Made by a program: the position numbers and the translations under genes | The notes under the pieces: model-generated | Seen by the model: the letters and a program-made list of their open reading frames with translations, nothing else | Told to the model about the DNA's origin: nothing | Database searches by the model: none | Shown here: positions 55,088 to 63,376 of the stretch, piece after piece | How the letters are laid out: the number at the start of each line of letters is the position of its first letter | How positions within the stretch are numbered: position 1 is the stretch's first letter | Assembly: GCA_019339365.1 (NCBI GenBank) | Contig: CP079859.1 | Location: forward strand, 2,356,001 to 2,420,000 | Direction: 5' to 3' | Origin: Vibrio neptunius | GTDB taxonomy: Bacteria; Pseudomonadota; Gammaproteobacteria; Enterobacterales; Vibrionaceae | DNA: 64,000 nucleotides

Positions 55088-55867
55088 TTAGTACTCCTCA
55101 AGTTTAAACTGGGAAGCGACTCGTCTACCCCACCCGTTTGCCAATTGCTGAATATCCTCAATACCATAGGGTTGACCTTCAATCATGCGTAGCGCAAGTT
55201 CAACACTCTGTGACTCTTTTGGATAATGGCGTAATACGGCTTTTACACACCACTTTATCTCTACGTGCCAACTGTTGTCCTTTTCTGCGATCAAGGTGTA
55301 AGCGCTACGGAGGATCTTCTTAGCCAACATTTTACCAATATACTTATGGTTAGACTCATTAAGCTCATCACATGCTTGGGTAATGAAAGATGAGAGATCA
55401 CCGTTGAGAGCAAAACCGATTTTCCGGTTAGGTTTTAGTCGGCTGAATTTCAGGGACAAATCATCACCTGACACACAACAACAGCAGTGCTTTAACCAAA
55501 ACTGCCAGTGATGAATTTCATTTGGAGAAAGAATTGCTTCTAGATGGCCAGGATCGAAGTCTATCTTGCTGAAAATCGTTAACTCTTGCTCTAATTTTAG
55601 TTTGGTAGCCTGAAGTTTTCGTTCGGTTTCAAGATCCAAAGACTTAGTGAAAACAATAGATAAGTCTATATCTGACTCAAACTCAACCGCTGTGCCCCTA
55701 GCGACACTCCCATATAGATAAAGGCTATGAATTTTGCCTGCAAAAGTGTCACGTAAACAGCTAACCACACGATCAACTGACTGCCTAAACGCGGGCTGAA
55801 TATAGGCGACTGAACAATGATTGACAATGTAACCTTGCTCGTCCAACCCGTTATTGATTGGTTTCAT
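55088..55867 (-). CDS. Nucleotidyltransferase-domain protein (possible aminoglycoside adenylyltransferase-like)
   Basis: 259 residues from ATG 55867; the frame is open far upstream, but that part overlaps GNAT 3. The pol-beta-type nucleotidyltransferase motif is SLYLYGSVARGTAVEFESDI followed by DLSIVF (GS...DxD), at about residues 45-72. A C-terminal helical domain follows. This arrangement is seen in ANT-type antibiotic enzymes and in many unknown relatives; the substrate cannot be called. Confidence 0.75.
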   Translation of the reverse strand: MKPINNGLDEQGYIVNHCSVAYIQPAFRQSVDRVVSCLRDTFAGKIHSLYLYGSVARGTAVEFESDIDLSIVFTKSLDLETERKLQATKLKLEQELTIFSKIDFDPGHLEAILSPNEIHHWQFWLKHCCCCVSGDDLSLKFSRLKPNRKIGFALNGDLSSFITQACDELNESNHKYIGKMLAKKILRSAYTLIAEKDNSWHVEIKWCVKAVLRHYPKESQSVELALRMIEGQPYGIEDIQQLANGWGRRVASQFKLEEY

Positions 55868-56405
55868 CAAGTTTGTCACGCCATTCTTGTTGCAACATTG
55901 CCATAACCACCGTGTCCCACCAGCGCCCTTTAAAATACCGGTTCTGTTTGAATACCGCTTCTCTGCGCATACCCAAGTCAGAGCAAAGCTTAATAGCCGC
56001 ACGATTTTCCTTAATCGTTTCGGCGTATATCCGATGCATATTAAGTTCACTAAACCCATAATTTGCCAAAGCCGTCGCGGCTTCATAAATCAAACCATTT
56101 CCCTGAAATGAACGGGCTATTCCACATCCCATTGACGCATTATGCTCATCTTCCAATCTCAAGCATACCGTACCAATAAAGATACCTTGCTGTTTATGCT
56201 CTATGGCAAGTTGGTAACTTCTTCTTGGTATTTCAGCAGCCTGTTGAATAAACAATTTGGTCAATTGACGGTATTTTTCTGCTTTGCTGTCCGCTTCGTC
56301 ATAGAAACGTTGATACTTTTCGTCTTGAGATATCGCCACAAACGCCGCTTCATCTTCTAGCGACATGTCTCTGATAACAAGTCTTGGTGTGTCTAGCCTA
56401 AACAA
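55851..56405 (-). CDS. GNAT acetyltransferase 3 (RimJ/RimL-like)
   Basis: 184 residues beginning FRLDTPRLVIRDMSLEDEAA, the usual start of RimJ-like enzymes. The acetyl-CoA loop is GCGIARSFQGNGLIYEAATA, and the end is DLGMRREAVFKQNRYFKGRW. It overlaps the nucleotidyltransferase start by 17 bases. Confidence 0.88.
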   Translation of the reverse strand: MFRLDTPRLVIRDMSLEDEAAFVAISQDEKYQRFYDEADSKAEKYRQLTKLFIQQAAEIPRRSYQLAIEHKQQGIFIGTVCLRLEDEHNASMGCGIARSFQGNGLIYEAATALANYGFSELNMHRIYAETIKENRAAIKLCSDLGMRREAVFKQNRYFKGRWWDTVVMAMLQQEWRDKLDETNQ

Positions 56406-56414
56406 TTGTTTTCC

Positions 56415-56879
56415 CTAAAGGTGCTTTTCCATCACAAAATTGGTCAGTACCTGACCACGCATCTCAACCTGTTGCTCTTTGACTACTTTGAACCCCATCC
56501 GCTCATAGAAAGGACGAGCAGTAATGCTCACCTCCGAGTAGAGGCGGCTGATACCTTTGTCGTTCGCAACCTTTAATACATGCTCCATAAGCGCCCGACC
56601 CACACCCCTACCCTGAAAAGCGTGATGACAAAAGAAATGATCAACTAATCCGGAATCTTGCAAATCGGTATACCCCGCGATTTGGCCGTTCATTTCAGCG
56701 ATGTAAGGGTTAATTTGGGACATTTTGTTTTTCCACCTTTCAATGTCCCATTCTTCTGGCGCCCATGCTTCCACCTGCTCTTGGCTGTAATGTTGGCGAT
56801 TTATATTTCGGACTGTATAGAAAAACACCTCCCAAAGGGCTTTGGCATCTTCTGGCTGATATTGACGAATAGTAATCAT
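56415..56879 (-). CDS. GNAT acetyltransferase 4
   Basis: 154 residues from ATG 56879 (GGGAGAG upstream; the frame opens at 56936). ITIRQYQPEDAKALWEVFF, then DHFFCHHAFQGRGVGRALME with the acetyl-CoA loop, and the YERMGF motif. It resembles YafP-type GNATs. It begins a transcription unit, because a terminator lies just upstream (56921-56947). Confidence 0.88.
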   Translation of the reverse strand: MITIRQYQPEDAKALWEVFFYTVRNINRQHYSQEQVEAWAPEEWDIERWKNKMSQINPYIAEMNGQIAGYTDLQDSGLVDHFFCHHAFQGRGVGRALMEHVLKVANDKGISRLYSEVSITARPFYERMGFKVVKEQQVEMRGQVLTNFVMEKHL

Positions 56880-56920
56880 AATGCTCTCCCTAGATTGCAG
56901 GTCTTTGTTATAAGATGAAA

Positions 56921-56947
56921 AAAGCTCGCTAATCATTAGCGAGCTTT
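56921..56947 (-). terminator. Terminator of the DUF6232-like gene
   Basis: AAAGCTCGCTAAT (56921-56933) and ATTAGCGAGCTTT (56935-56947) form a perfect 13-bp inverted repeat. Read on the minus strand it is followed by TTTCATC. It splits the acetyltransferase run into at least two transcripts. Confidence 0.85.
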
Positions 56948-56951
56948 CCCG

Positions 56952-57374
56952 TTAAATAGCAGCCTGTAGCTTTGCTTCAACTTCTTTTAAGACGTGGTAT
57001 TCCTCTTTATCACAACCACGAACAATAGACACCCAGTGATCTCCCGTTTCATCTGTTCCTCTAAACTCCGCACGCAATTCATACCCACGCCACGTGATAA
57101 AGGCGATAATCAGGGTTAGCGCCAAAGTATACAAGCCAAACTGTGGGACAAATGCCCATGTGGCAGCAGACAAGAGCAATGCTAATGACAATACTCGGAC
57201 AACATTTTCTTTGATGCCTAGTCGACGAACCTCAAAACGCTTGATTTTACTCAACTTATAAGCGTCGGACTTAACCACTAATTCATTGGAAGTTAGCATA
57301 AAGTCTTGTTCGCTTACCGTTGTGCGAAAACGAAACCAATCCACTAGCTTTTTACTTTGAGTGATTTTACTCAT
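56952..57374 (-). CDS. DUF6232-like membrane protein, 140 residues
   Basis: ATG 57374 (GGAGAAAAGTG upstream). The N-terminal strand-rich part (VSEQDFMLTSNELVVKSDAYKL) is followed by two hydrophobic helices (about residues 64-105) and a short C-terminal domain. It resembles DUF6232 proteins, which are often carried by mobile DNA. The function is unknown. Confidence 0.65.
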   Translation of the reverse strand: MSKITQSKKLVDWFRFRTTVSEQDFMLTSNELVVKSDAYKLSKIKRFEVRRLGIKENVVRVLSLALLLSAATWAFVPQFGLYTLALTLIIAFITWRGYELRAEFRGTDETGDHWVSIVRGCDKEEYHVLKEVEAKLQAAI

Positions 57375-57429
57375 CACTTTTCTCCATGTTATGAAAATGT
57401 AAAAAACGACGATATACATGGAGTTACTT

Positions 57430-57513
57430 ATGGATTTAATTGATTTTATAAAACAAACCAATGAGAAAAACAAGAATAATTATCTTAGCTTGCCAAAGGT
57501 CAGTCATAGATGA
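57430..57513 (+). CDS. Possible small frame opposite to the run
   Basis: ATG 57430 has GGAG nine bases upstream and encodes 27 residues beginning MDLIDFIKQTNEKNKNNYLS. It lies in the gap between two minus-strand genes. It could be the start fragment of a lost gene or a chance frame; nothing else supports it. Confidence 0.2.
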   Translation: MDLIDFIKQTNEKNKNNYLSLPKVSHR

Positions 57514-57529
57514 GGGAAATATAGTTGAA

Positions 57530-58048
57530 TCAGGTATTAGAAGATTCTCGACAAATACTTTCACTAAACCATTCAGCAATGGCACGAGCTCGCCCAAGGT
57601 CTTCTTCTTCGCTCACAGGAAGATAAGCAAAGCCTCTAAACTCAAGCTGCATGTAGCGAGCAGTAAGCTTAAAAGGTTCAATAAAACAATCTGGTAATTC
57701 ATGATTGTAGCCAGTCGAGATAACAGATATTTCCTTACCTTTCAGCTGGCGTCCAAGTGGCTTTTCTATGGTCAGCAGATCTGACAAGCGATCGAAGAAC
57801 ACTTTCAGTTGTGCCGACATGGAATACCAATAGACAGGCGAAGCGAACACAATGTGCTCATAGGTGGTAAGCATGCGAATCAAAGGAATAAAATCATCGC
57901 TGCGATTTTCGTGTAGATAGTCATAATAAGAGAGCTGGTGATCCGCTAAATCAAACACCGCAGCACTTGTCATCTCAACAAATTTATTCACTAAGTGACG
58001 CGTATTACCATCTGTTTTTGACGTACCCAAGACCACTGCTACCTTCAT
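57530..58048 (-). CDS. NADPH-dependent FMN reductase / flavodoxin-fold protein
   Basis: 172 residues. The FMN phosphate loop is VLGTSKTDGNTRHLV (about 7-20); FASPVYWYSMSAQLKVFFDR is the second conserved FMN-binding segment. It reduces quinones or other acceptors; the acceptor is unknown. It is followed by a short gap. Confidence 0.85.
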   Translation of the reverse strand: MKVAVVLGTSKTDGNTRHLVNKFVEMTSAAVFDLADHQLSYYDYLHENRSDDFIPLIRMLTTYEHIVFASPVYWYSMSAQLKVFFDRLSDLLTIEKPLGRQLKGKEISVISTGYNHELPDCFIEPFKLTARYMQLEFRGFAYLPVSEEEDLGRARAIAEWFSESICRESSNT

Positions 58049-58072
58049 TAGAATTCCCTCTAGTTTAGTAAG

Positions 58073-58474
58073 CTAGGCCGTTTTTTCGGTGAAATGTCCG
58101 CAATCGCTACATTTATAACCGTGTTTATAGAAAAACAGCGGAAAGCCTAAAAGAATAAAGACTAAAAAAGCGGGTCGCTTACCTTTGGTAAACGGCTCTA
58201 GTTTTAGACTACCACAGTTAGGGCAATGATCTTGTGAAGTGGAACTTTCTTCAGAGCATAAAGCATCAGAATAATCGGTATTTAGGATAATGGTCGCTTG
58301 CTCGGCATCCTCTTCCTGAACCATTAAACGAACTCCGCCAATCGCATTTGAATAGAGCCACTGGGTGTTAACGGTATGTTCGTCAGCAATATTGCTTTCA
58401 ATTCCAGCGGCTTCCAAGCTCGCTTTCGCAATATGAGCCTCATGAGGGAAAGAAAAACGAGCTACAACTACCAT
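58073..58474 (-). CDS. DUF2007-domain protein
   Basis: 133 residues. The N-terminal DUF2007 domain reads VVVARFSFPHEAHIAKASLE with EAGIESNIADEHT-like sequence (a 'signal transducing protein' fold). A zinc-ribbon-like part with two pairs of cysteines (CPNCGSLKL, KCSDCGHF) flanks a hydrophobic helix (about residues 105-122). The function is unknown. Confidence 0.75.
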   Translation of the reverse strand: MVVVARFSFPHEAHIAKASLEAAGIESNIADEHTVNTQWLYSNAIGGVRLMVQEEDAEQATIILNTDYSDALCSEESSTSQDHCPNCGSLKLEPFTKGKRPAFLVFILLGFPLFFYKHGYKCSDCGHFTEKTA

Positions 58475-58497
58475 ACAACCTCTCCTGTGCTAAACCA

Positions 58498-59064
58498 TCA
58501 CTCTTCGCATGCCATTTTTTCGGACGTATCATAGTCAGCTAACGCCAACTTGTACTCTGCTCTGGCACTTTCACTCAAATAGACCGCCATACCTTCAAAT
58601 AGGTTCCATAGCTCTTGGCCATATTTCAACTTAAACTCTTCGCTTGCTAATACCAACTCCAGTTCATTGGCAACGGTCAACTCACAAAACTGGTGTAACT
58701 GCTCTTCCGTCATCTCGAATACCGAGCCCGTAAAACGGTCACGAAACTGGATGAACGGTTTAGAATCAAACTGAGGAAACACATAGTCTCTGTCGCAAGA
58801 GCAATAGAGATAAACCAGAGCTTCTGCTTCTCGACCAATAACTGCGGCGATTTCACTTCGCATTTCCAGTGAGACCATACTCTCATCAAATCCGGCGGTG
58901 CCGTATGCCGCATGGAAGAGGCCAGCGCTCCTGACCATATCACTCGCATGCCATTTTGCCAGCAAGGACTCTGTTCCAATCAAGTGGGATTCAAGCGAAC
59001 CGTTTAAGTGCTGAAAGTCACCCGCTCCTAGAGATTTCAAACGCTCAAAGTGTGTATTCATCAT
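58498..59064 (-). CDS. DUF6817-like protein
   Basis: 188 residues. It contains an HD-like pattern: HLNGSLESHLIGTESLLAKW then AGLFHAAYGTAGFDE, which I recall as the DUF6817 signature. Some relatives are found beside biosynthetic genes. Soluble. It is expressed with its minus-strand neighbours. Confidence 0.65.
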   Translation of the reverse strand: MMNTHFERLKSLGAGDFQHLNGSLESHLIGTESLLAKWHASDMVRSAGLFHAAYGTAGFDESMVSLEMRSEIAAVIGREAEALVYLYCSCDRDYVFPQFDSKPFIQFRDRFTGSVFEMTEEQLHQFCELTVANELELVLASEEFKLKYGQELWNLFEGMAVYLSESARAEYKLALADYDTSEKMACEE

Positions 59065-59079
59065 TTATTTCCCATTAGT

Positions 59080-59556
59080 TCAACCATTAATGACCTTAGA
59101 CATATTGTAACCAGTGACCACAAACCCCAACTCTTCATAGAGCTTTCGGGCCCGCTCATTGTTGAAGGCAACGCGCAATTTAATCTGTTTAATATCGACA
59201 TCTTTCATTTTCGCTTCCAAAAGCTCGATAGCCTTACTACCCAAACCTTGCCCTCGAAAGGCTTCCATAACGTAAAAGTCGTAGATAAATGTCGACCCTT
59301 CTTTTTTATTAACGCAATGCCACAAGTAACCTGCCAATATTGATTCACCATCTTCTTCAGCATCGATACACATCAGTGACTGCCCCTTCGACTCAACACC
59401 ATCGGGAAAACAACGCTTCAAAGCCTGATGAGCGAGTTCAAGAGATTTTTCAGCAGCGTGGCCTTGATTCTCGGCAATATCCTGCGCATAGGCTTCAGCA
59501 GCATAGTGATAAAAATCCGCAAACTCTTCCGATCGCATTTCTCTTAGCTTAACCAT
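59080..59556 (-). CDS. GNAT acetyltransferase 5
   Basis: 158 residues. It starts VKLREMRSEEFADFYHYAAE; the acetyl-CoA loop is DFYVMEAFRGQGLGSKAIEL and the end is YEELGFVVTGYNMSK. This is a YycN/YiiD-like GNAT with N-terminal helices. The substrate is unknown. Confidence 0.88.
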   Translation of the reverse strand: MVKLREMRSEEFADFYHYAAEAYAQDIAENQGHAAEKSLELAHQALKRCFPDGVESKGQSLMCIDAEEDGESILAGYLWHCVNKKEGSTFIYDFYVMEAFRGQGLGSKAIELLEAKMKDVDIKQIKLRVAFNNERARKLYEELGFVVTGYNMSKVING

Positions 59557-59565
59557 ATTTATCTT

Positions 59566-60048
59566 TTAACCTTGACCATAAACTGGTGCCATCATGATAT
59601 GCTGAGGCCCGACAGGGCCGCCTAAGTACAACTCAGTTGTATCAGTGAAACCACTACTCAAATAACATCGATAGGCAGGCTCGTTTCGACAGTTTACTGT
59701 GAGATAAAGCGCGTTGACTTGCGGATAGACTTTTCCAACATATTGAGGAAGCAACTTAAGAGCTTCACGGGCGATACCTTGGCCCTGTAGATTACGATCA
59801 ATCAATAACGCTCTAATCCCAATACCATGCTGAGGACAAAAGCTGTATTTCTCGGCATAACCCATATCAAGCAGAAAGAAGCCGACAGGCTGATCGCCTT
59901 TCATAATCACGTAGGGATGTTCACTTTCTTTCAACTCGGGGATCATTTCGCCAATGTTATCAACGGTAAACTGAGCTTGTTCAGGTGTAACGCTTAATGC
60001 ATGTATAAGGTGTGCTTTTTCAGCACTGTACTTTTCTATAGAAATCAT
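59566..60048 (-). CDS. GNAT acetyltransferase 6
   Basis: 160 residues from ATG 60048; the frame opens at 60075. IGIRALLIDRNLQGQGIARE is the acetyl-CoA loop, preceded by VGFFLLDMG. LTVNCRNEPAYRCYLSSGFT is the C-terminal signature. It lies 2 bases after the stop of GNAT 7. Confidence 0.88.
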   Translation of the reverse strand: MISIEKYSAEKAHLIHALSVTPEQAQFTVDNIGEMIPELKESEHPYVIMKGDQPVGFFLLDMGYAEKYSFCPQHGIGIRALLIDRNLQGQGIAREALKLLPQYVGKVYPQVNALYLTVNCRNEPAYRCYLSSGFTDTTELYLGGPVGPQHIMMAPVYGQG

Positions 60049-60050
60049 AA

Positions 60051-60545
60051 TTATCCGAATAATTTTTCCAGCCAAACAGAGCTGATATAGCGTCCATTTT
60101 TCTTTGCATAGGAATCAAAAACACCCACTTCACGAAAGCCAAACTTCTTATGCAAAGCAATTGAGGCCTCGTTTGGTAAAGCAATACCAGATAGCGCCCG
60201 ATGAACACCCTGCAGCTTTAACGCCTCCATAAGTGCTTGATATAATGCAGAGCCGGTACCTTTTCCTTTTACGTCAGATGAAAGATATATCGTCACTTCT
60301 ACCGTGTCTGCAAACGCCTCAGATGGCCGGTATGGTTGCGAACAGGCAAATCCAACAATGTTTCCCTGATGTTCGGCTACCAATAATTGATGCTTAGTGT
60401 TTGGTGAAAATTGTTCAAACCAATTTAGACGGTTTTCCAATGCAAATGGCGTTTCTTCAAAACGAGCGTTGGTATGGTCAACGTAATAGTTAAAGATATC
60501 GGTGACTGCTTGAACATCACTTTGAAGTGCAGTTCTAATCTTCAT
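60051..60545 (-). CDS. GNAT acetyltransferase 7 (phosphinothricin/MnaT-like)
   Basis: 164 residues. It begins MKIRTALQSDVQAVTDIFNY and has YVDHTNARFEETPFALENR, the typical start of the Pat/MnaT branch (phosphinothricin or methionine-analogue acetyltransferases). The acetyl-CoA loop is VTIYLSSDVKGKGTGSALYQ. Assignment to the branch is by pattern memory only. Its start overlaps GNAT 8 by ATGA. Confidence 0.85.
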   Translation of the reverse strand: MKIRTALQSDVQAVTDIFNYYVDHTNARFEETPFALENRLNWFEQFSPNTKHQLLVAEHQGNIVGFACSQPYRPSEAFADTVEVTIYLSSDVKGKGTGSALYQALMEALKLQGVHRALSGIALPNEASIALHKKFGFREVGVFDSYAKKNGRYISSVWLEKLFG

Positions 60546-61066
60546 TGCTGAATCTCCAGAGCGTCTGCATCAATCGAGAAAGTCACCAAGCCATCGCATT
60601 CGCCATATAGACTGATACCCACCTCTCGCCGCATGCCAAGTTTGTTCAAAATGGTGACCGAAGGTTTATTCGCTTCCAAAGATACACCATAGATTTTCTC
60701 GTGCTTACCAAGTTTAAATGTTGCTGCTATGACTGCCTTCGATGCTTCCATCACGTAGCCTTTGCCCTGATATTCTGACAATAGCGCGTATCGGATATCA
60801 CTGAATTCTGGGTTTTCACACACTTCAACGCCTGCGTACCCCATCTTACAATTTGGATTTTCTCTGCAACAGATGACGTACGAACCAAAACCATACTTTC
60901 GCCAATGCGCAACTCTGTTGGCGTGATGCTGGAGTATCTCTGGTTCTGAATAAGCGATGCCCTTTGGCAAGAACTGAGTTAAACTATCTGAACTTAATAC
61001 TTGCCTATAAACATCAACATCCATCTCTTCTACAGGCTTCAATACCAAGCGTTCCGTGTACAACAT
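60542..61066 (-). CDS. GNAT acetyltransferase 8 (RimJ/RimL-like)
   Basis: 174 residues. It begins MLYTERLVLKPVEEMDVDVY, has IRYALLSEYQGKGYVMEASK as acetyl-CoA loop and the end ILNKLGMRREVGISLYGECD. It is the most upstream GNAT of the run, and its last bases overlap GNAT 7. Confidence 0.87.
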   Translation of the reverse strand: MLYTERLVLKPVEEMDVDVYRQVLSSDSLTQFLPKGIAYSEPEILQHHANRVAHWRKYGFGSYVICCRENPNCKMGYAGVEVCENPEFSDIRYALLSEYQGKGYVMEASKAVIAATFKLGKHEKIYGVSLEANKPSVTILNKLGMRREVGISLYGECDGLVTFSIDADALEIQQ

Positions 61067-61164
61067 ATTCCTTTAATCCTGTTAAGGTTTGATTTTAGTA
61101 CTCTACATCATATCCATTTGAGCAAGTTGGCAACAGTTTGTGATGGGTACATAGCGTATGCTCG

Positions 61165-61551
61165 TTAACTCGTGCGGGCCTCTTCAATCCTAAACGGCTC
61201 ACAAGGGGTGCCCTGATGGTACTTTAACTGCCATTTTTCACCAGTAAACACCCAAATTGAGGCACGTTTAGTAAACAAACTTGCATTTCCATTGGCATCG
61301 ATCCAGACAGATTTATACATAAGCAGTTGGACAGATGGTTCAAGCGCTACACACTCAAACGATTGTGAGTGTATCTTGCCTATTGATGGTGTCTCGCCCT
61401 TCATCATCTCTAGGATTGATTTCAGATCAAAGCTTTTACCTGAGCGCCCCACTTCAACGAAATCAGGGTGAAGTAAACGCACCACCTCAGATTCATTGTG
61501 GCGAACTTCATATTGTTGAAGCAAGACTTCTTGTTCAATCAGGAATTCCAT
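61165..61551 (-). CDS. DUF4440 / SnoaL-like (NTF2-fold) protein
   Basis: 128 residues from the ATG at 61551; an ATG six codons upstream at 61569 is also possible. LLQQYEVRHNESEVVRLLHP, then DFVEVGRSGKSFDLKSIL and SIWVFTGEKWQLKYHQGTP, follow the DUF4440 pattern of the NTF2-like superfamily. Small pocket enzyme or binder; the ligand is unknown. Confidence 0.75.
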   Translation of the reverse strand: MEFLIEQEVLLQQYEVRHNESEVVRLLHPDFVEVGRSGKSFDLKSILEMMKGETPSIGKIHSQSFECVALEPSVQLLMYKSVWIDANGNASLFTKRASIWVFTGEKWQLKYHQGTPCEPFRIEEARTS

Positions 61552-61723
61552 CCCACTAGTACCTCTCATTGCATATATTTCCGTAGCCTGAAGATATCAC
61601 TCCAGGCTGCCATATGAAACACGTCAATGAATAAAGAAAACTTAATGTACATTCTTCACATATCTTTATTTGCAGGCTCTGTCCCTATAAAATGCATAAA
61701 ACATTTATCAACACGGATACACC

Positions 61724-62244
61724 ATGGCAAAACTCACTCTTCAAGAACAAATGCTCAAAGCTGGTTTAGTGAATGAAAAAAAACTAAAGAAAGCCAAAAA
61801 AGGTTCAAAAAGTCACGCGTACAAGCTCGTGAAGTCAAAGCCGCGGTCGAAGAACAAAAACGTCAACAGCAAGAGCGTGATAAAGAGCTAAGCGACCAAC
61901 AAAATGAGCAGCGTCTGAACAAAGAAATTCAGTCGCAAATCAAGCAGTTGATCGAGATGAACAAAATCGATCAGAAAGAGGGAGATATTAAATACAACTT
62001 CACCGATGGAACACTCGTCAAATCCCTTTACGTTGAATCGATTATTCGCGAACAACTGATCAAAGGTATTCTTGCTATTGCCCGTCATGAAGATGGTTAT
62101 GCGGTGATCCCCGGAGTTGTTGCAAACAAAATTGCACAGCGTGATGACCAGATCATCATTGAGCTCAAAGAGCCAGAATCAGAAGTGCCAGCTGAAGACG
62201 ATCCATATGCAGACTATGTAGTCCCAGACGACCTAATGTGGTAA
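61724..62244 (+). pseudogene. DUF2058 protein (YaiL-like), frameshifted near its start
   Basis: ATG 61724 begins MAKLTLQEQMLKAGLVNEKK, the DUF2058 start, but the frame closes after about 55 codons. From about 61812 the next frame continues REVKAAVEEQKRQQQERDKE and TDGTLVKSLYVESIIREQLI to the stop at 62242-62244. Adding one A to the A5 run at 61807-61811 gives KKGSKKSRVQAREVKAA and 173 residues, the normal length. It is probably a sequencing error. A terminator follows. Confidence 0.85.
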
Positions 62245-62251
62245 AGAAAAC

Positions 62252-62277
62252 GCCACTCGGCAACCGAGTGGCTTTTT
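62252..62277 (+). terminator. Terminator of the DUF2058 gene
   Basis: GCCACTCGG and CCGAGTGGC form a 9-bp stem with a CAA loop, followed by TTTTT. Confidence 0.92.
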
Positions 62278-62298
62278 GACTAGCATTCTGCGAGCTAT

Positions 62299-63327
62299 CT
62301 ATCGCAGAGTTTGTACTACTTTTCCTTTGCCGTCCTTAAAATGAACTTCTGCATGCGCACCGTTCAAGAGCGCCAAGTTAGGCGGTAGATGGCCTATATC
62401 AACGTCATAGAGAACAGGGACCTTTAAGTCATTGGCAACAGAAAGGAAAGCTTCACTTGACGTTATTGCTTTTCCACAATTATCTAAAACCGCATTCCTT
62501 CCAAATAACAGTCCACTAACCTGTTCAAATACACCTTGGTATTTTAACCCTTGTAAAGCGCGCTTTAACACTGTCGGTGGCATCTCTGCATTTTCCAAAT
62601 ACAGAATCAAACCATCATTTGGATAGCATTGCTTAAAACGCTCAAGATCGAGATATTCTGTCCCAATCAGGTGGACCATAGTATCAAAGCAGCCTCCTAT
62701 CAGACGCCCACTGAAGCTCAACTCTTCCACCTCACCCACCGCTTTCCACTGAGTTCTCTCTGTTTTATTTATGCAGCAGTTCGGATGAGTTTCGAAAGAC
62801 TCACCAGAAACCTGATAGAGATCAGAAGAGAACTGCGTGATTTCAGCCCCGCATTTGGTTGTCATAACATTTAAGGTGTTTGCGGTAAGCTCGTCAGTCT
62901 CAAGTGGGTTTAGCTCCATTAAATTGGAGCTATGTAACGTCGACCAACCCAATTGCGTGGTAAGCACAGAACTGATAGTACTCACATCAGAAAACCCAAA
63001 TACCCATTTTGGCTTAACCTGCTTCAGTTTTTCGAAATCGAGAAGAGGCAGAATGTCCATTGCAAATTCACCACCCCAAGGGGGAGCAACAGCCGAAATG
63101 GAGTCATCGCACAAGAACTTCATCAACTCTTCTGCTCTCATTGATGGAGTAGCACTCACATGCTTTTGGTTTTCTCTTAGACAATGACCCTCGATAACAC
63201 TATATCCAAGGCTTCGAAGGTGATCCAAGACGAGATCTAAACGTTGGTGACACTCTGAAGGAACGCCCGAAGAAAAAGCGGTGACGGCGATCTTATCCCC
63301 TTTCTGTAGAGGCTCTGGGTATTTCAT
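62299..63327 (-). CDS. S66-family peptidase (LD-carboxypeptidase / MccF-like)
   Basis: 342 residues from ATG 63327; the longer frame to 63402 lacks the family start. The N-terminus MKYPEPLQKGDKIAVTAFSS and APPWGGEFAMDILPLLDFEK match the family. VFGFSDVSTISSVL carries the catalytic Ser (GxSD), and the Glu/His partners lie in the C-terminal half (LYLENAEMPPTVLKRAL; DIGHLPPNLALLNG). The MccF branch detoxifies microcin C-like peptide nucleotides; the LdcA branch recycles murein. The length and GEFA motif fit MccF-like members better. Confidence 0.82.
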   Translation of the reverse strand: MKYPEPLQKGDKIAVTAFSSGVPSECHQRLDLVLDHLRSLGYSVIEGHCLRENQKHVSATPSMRAEELMKFLCDDSISAVAPPWGGEFAMDILPLLDFEKLKQVKPKWVFGFSDVSTISSVLTTQLGWSTLHSSNLMELNPLETDELTANTLNVMTTKCGAEITQFSSDLYQVSGESFETHPNCCINKTERTQWKAVGEVEELSFSGRLIGGCFDTMVHLIGTEYLDLERFKQCYPNDGLILYLENAEMPPTVLKRALQGLKYQGVFEQVSGLLFGRNAVLDNCGKAITSSEAFLSVANDLKVPVLYDVDIGHLPPNLALLNGAHAEVHFKDGKGKVVQTLR

Positions 63328-63376
63328 ATTATTCCTATTTTTTGTCTTGCCATTAGATATAACAAAATTGGTCAAA

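Noticed and set aside
53500..61600. Integron cassette array
   Set aside because: All genes point the same way and many are acetyltransferases, as in vibrio superintegrons, but the gaps are 0-150 bases, many genes overlap by ATGA, and no attC-like GTT-ended palindrome was seen. No integron integrase is present.
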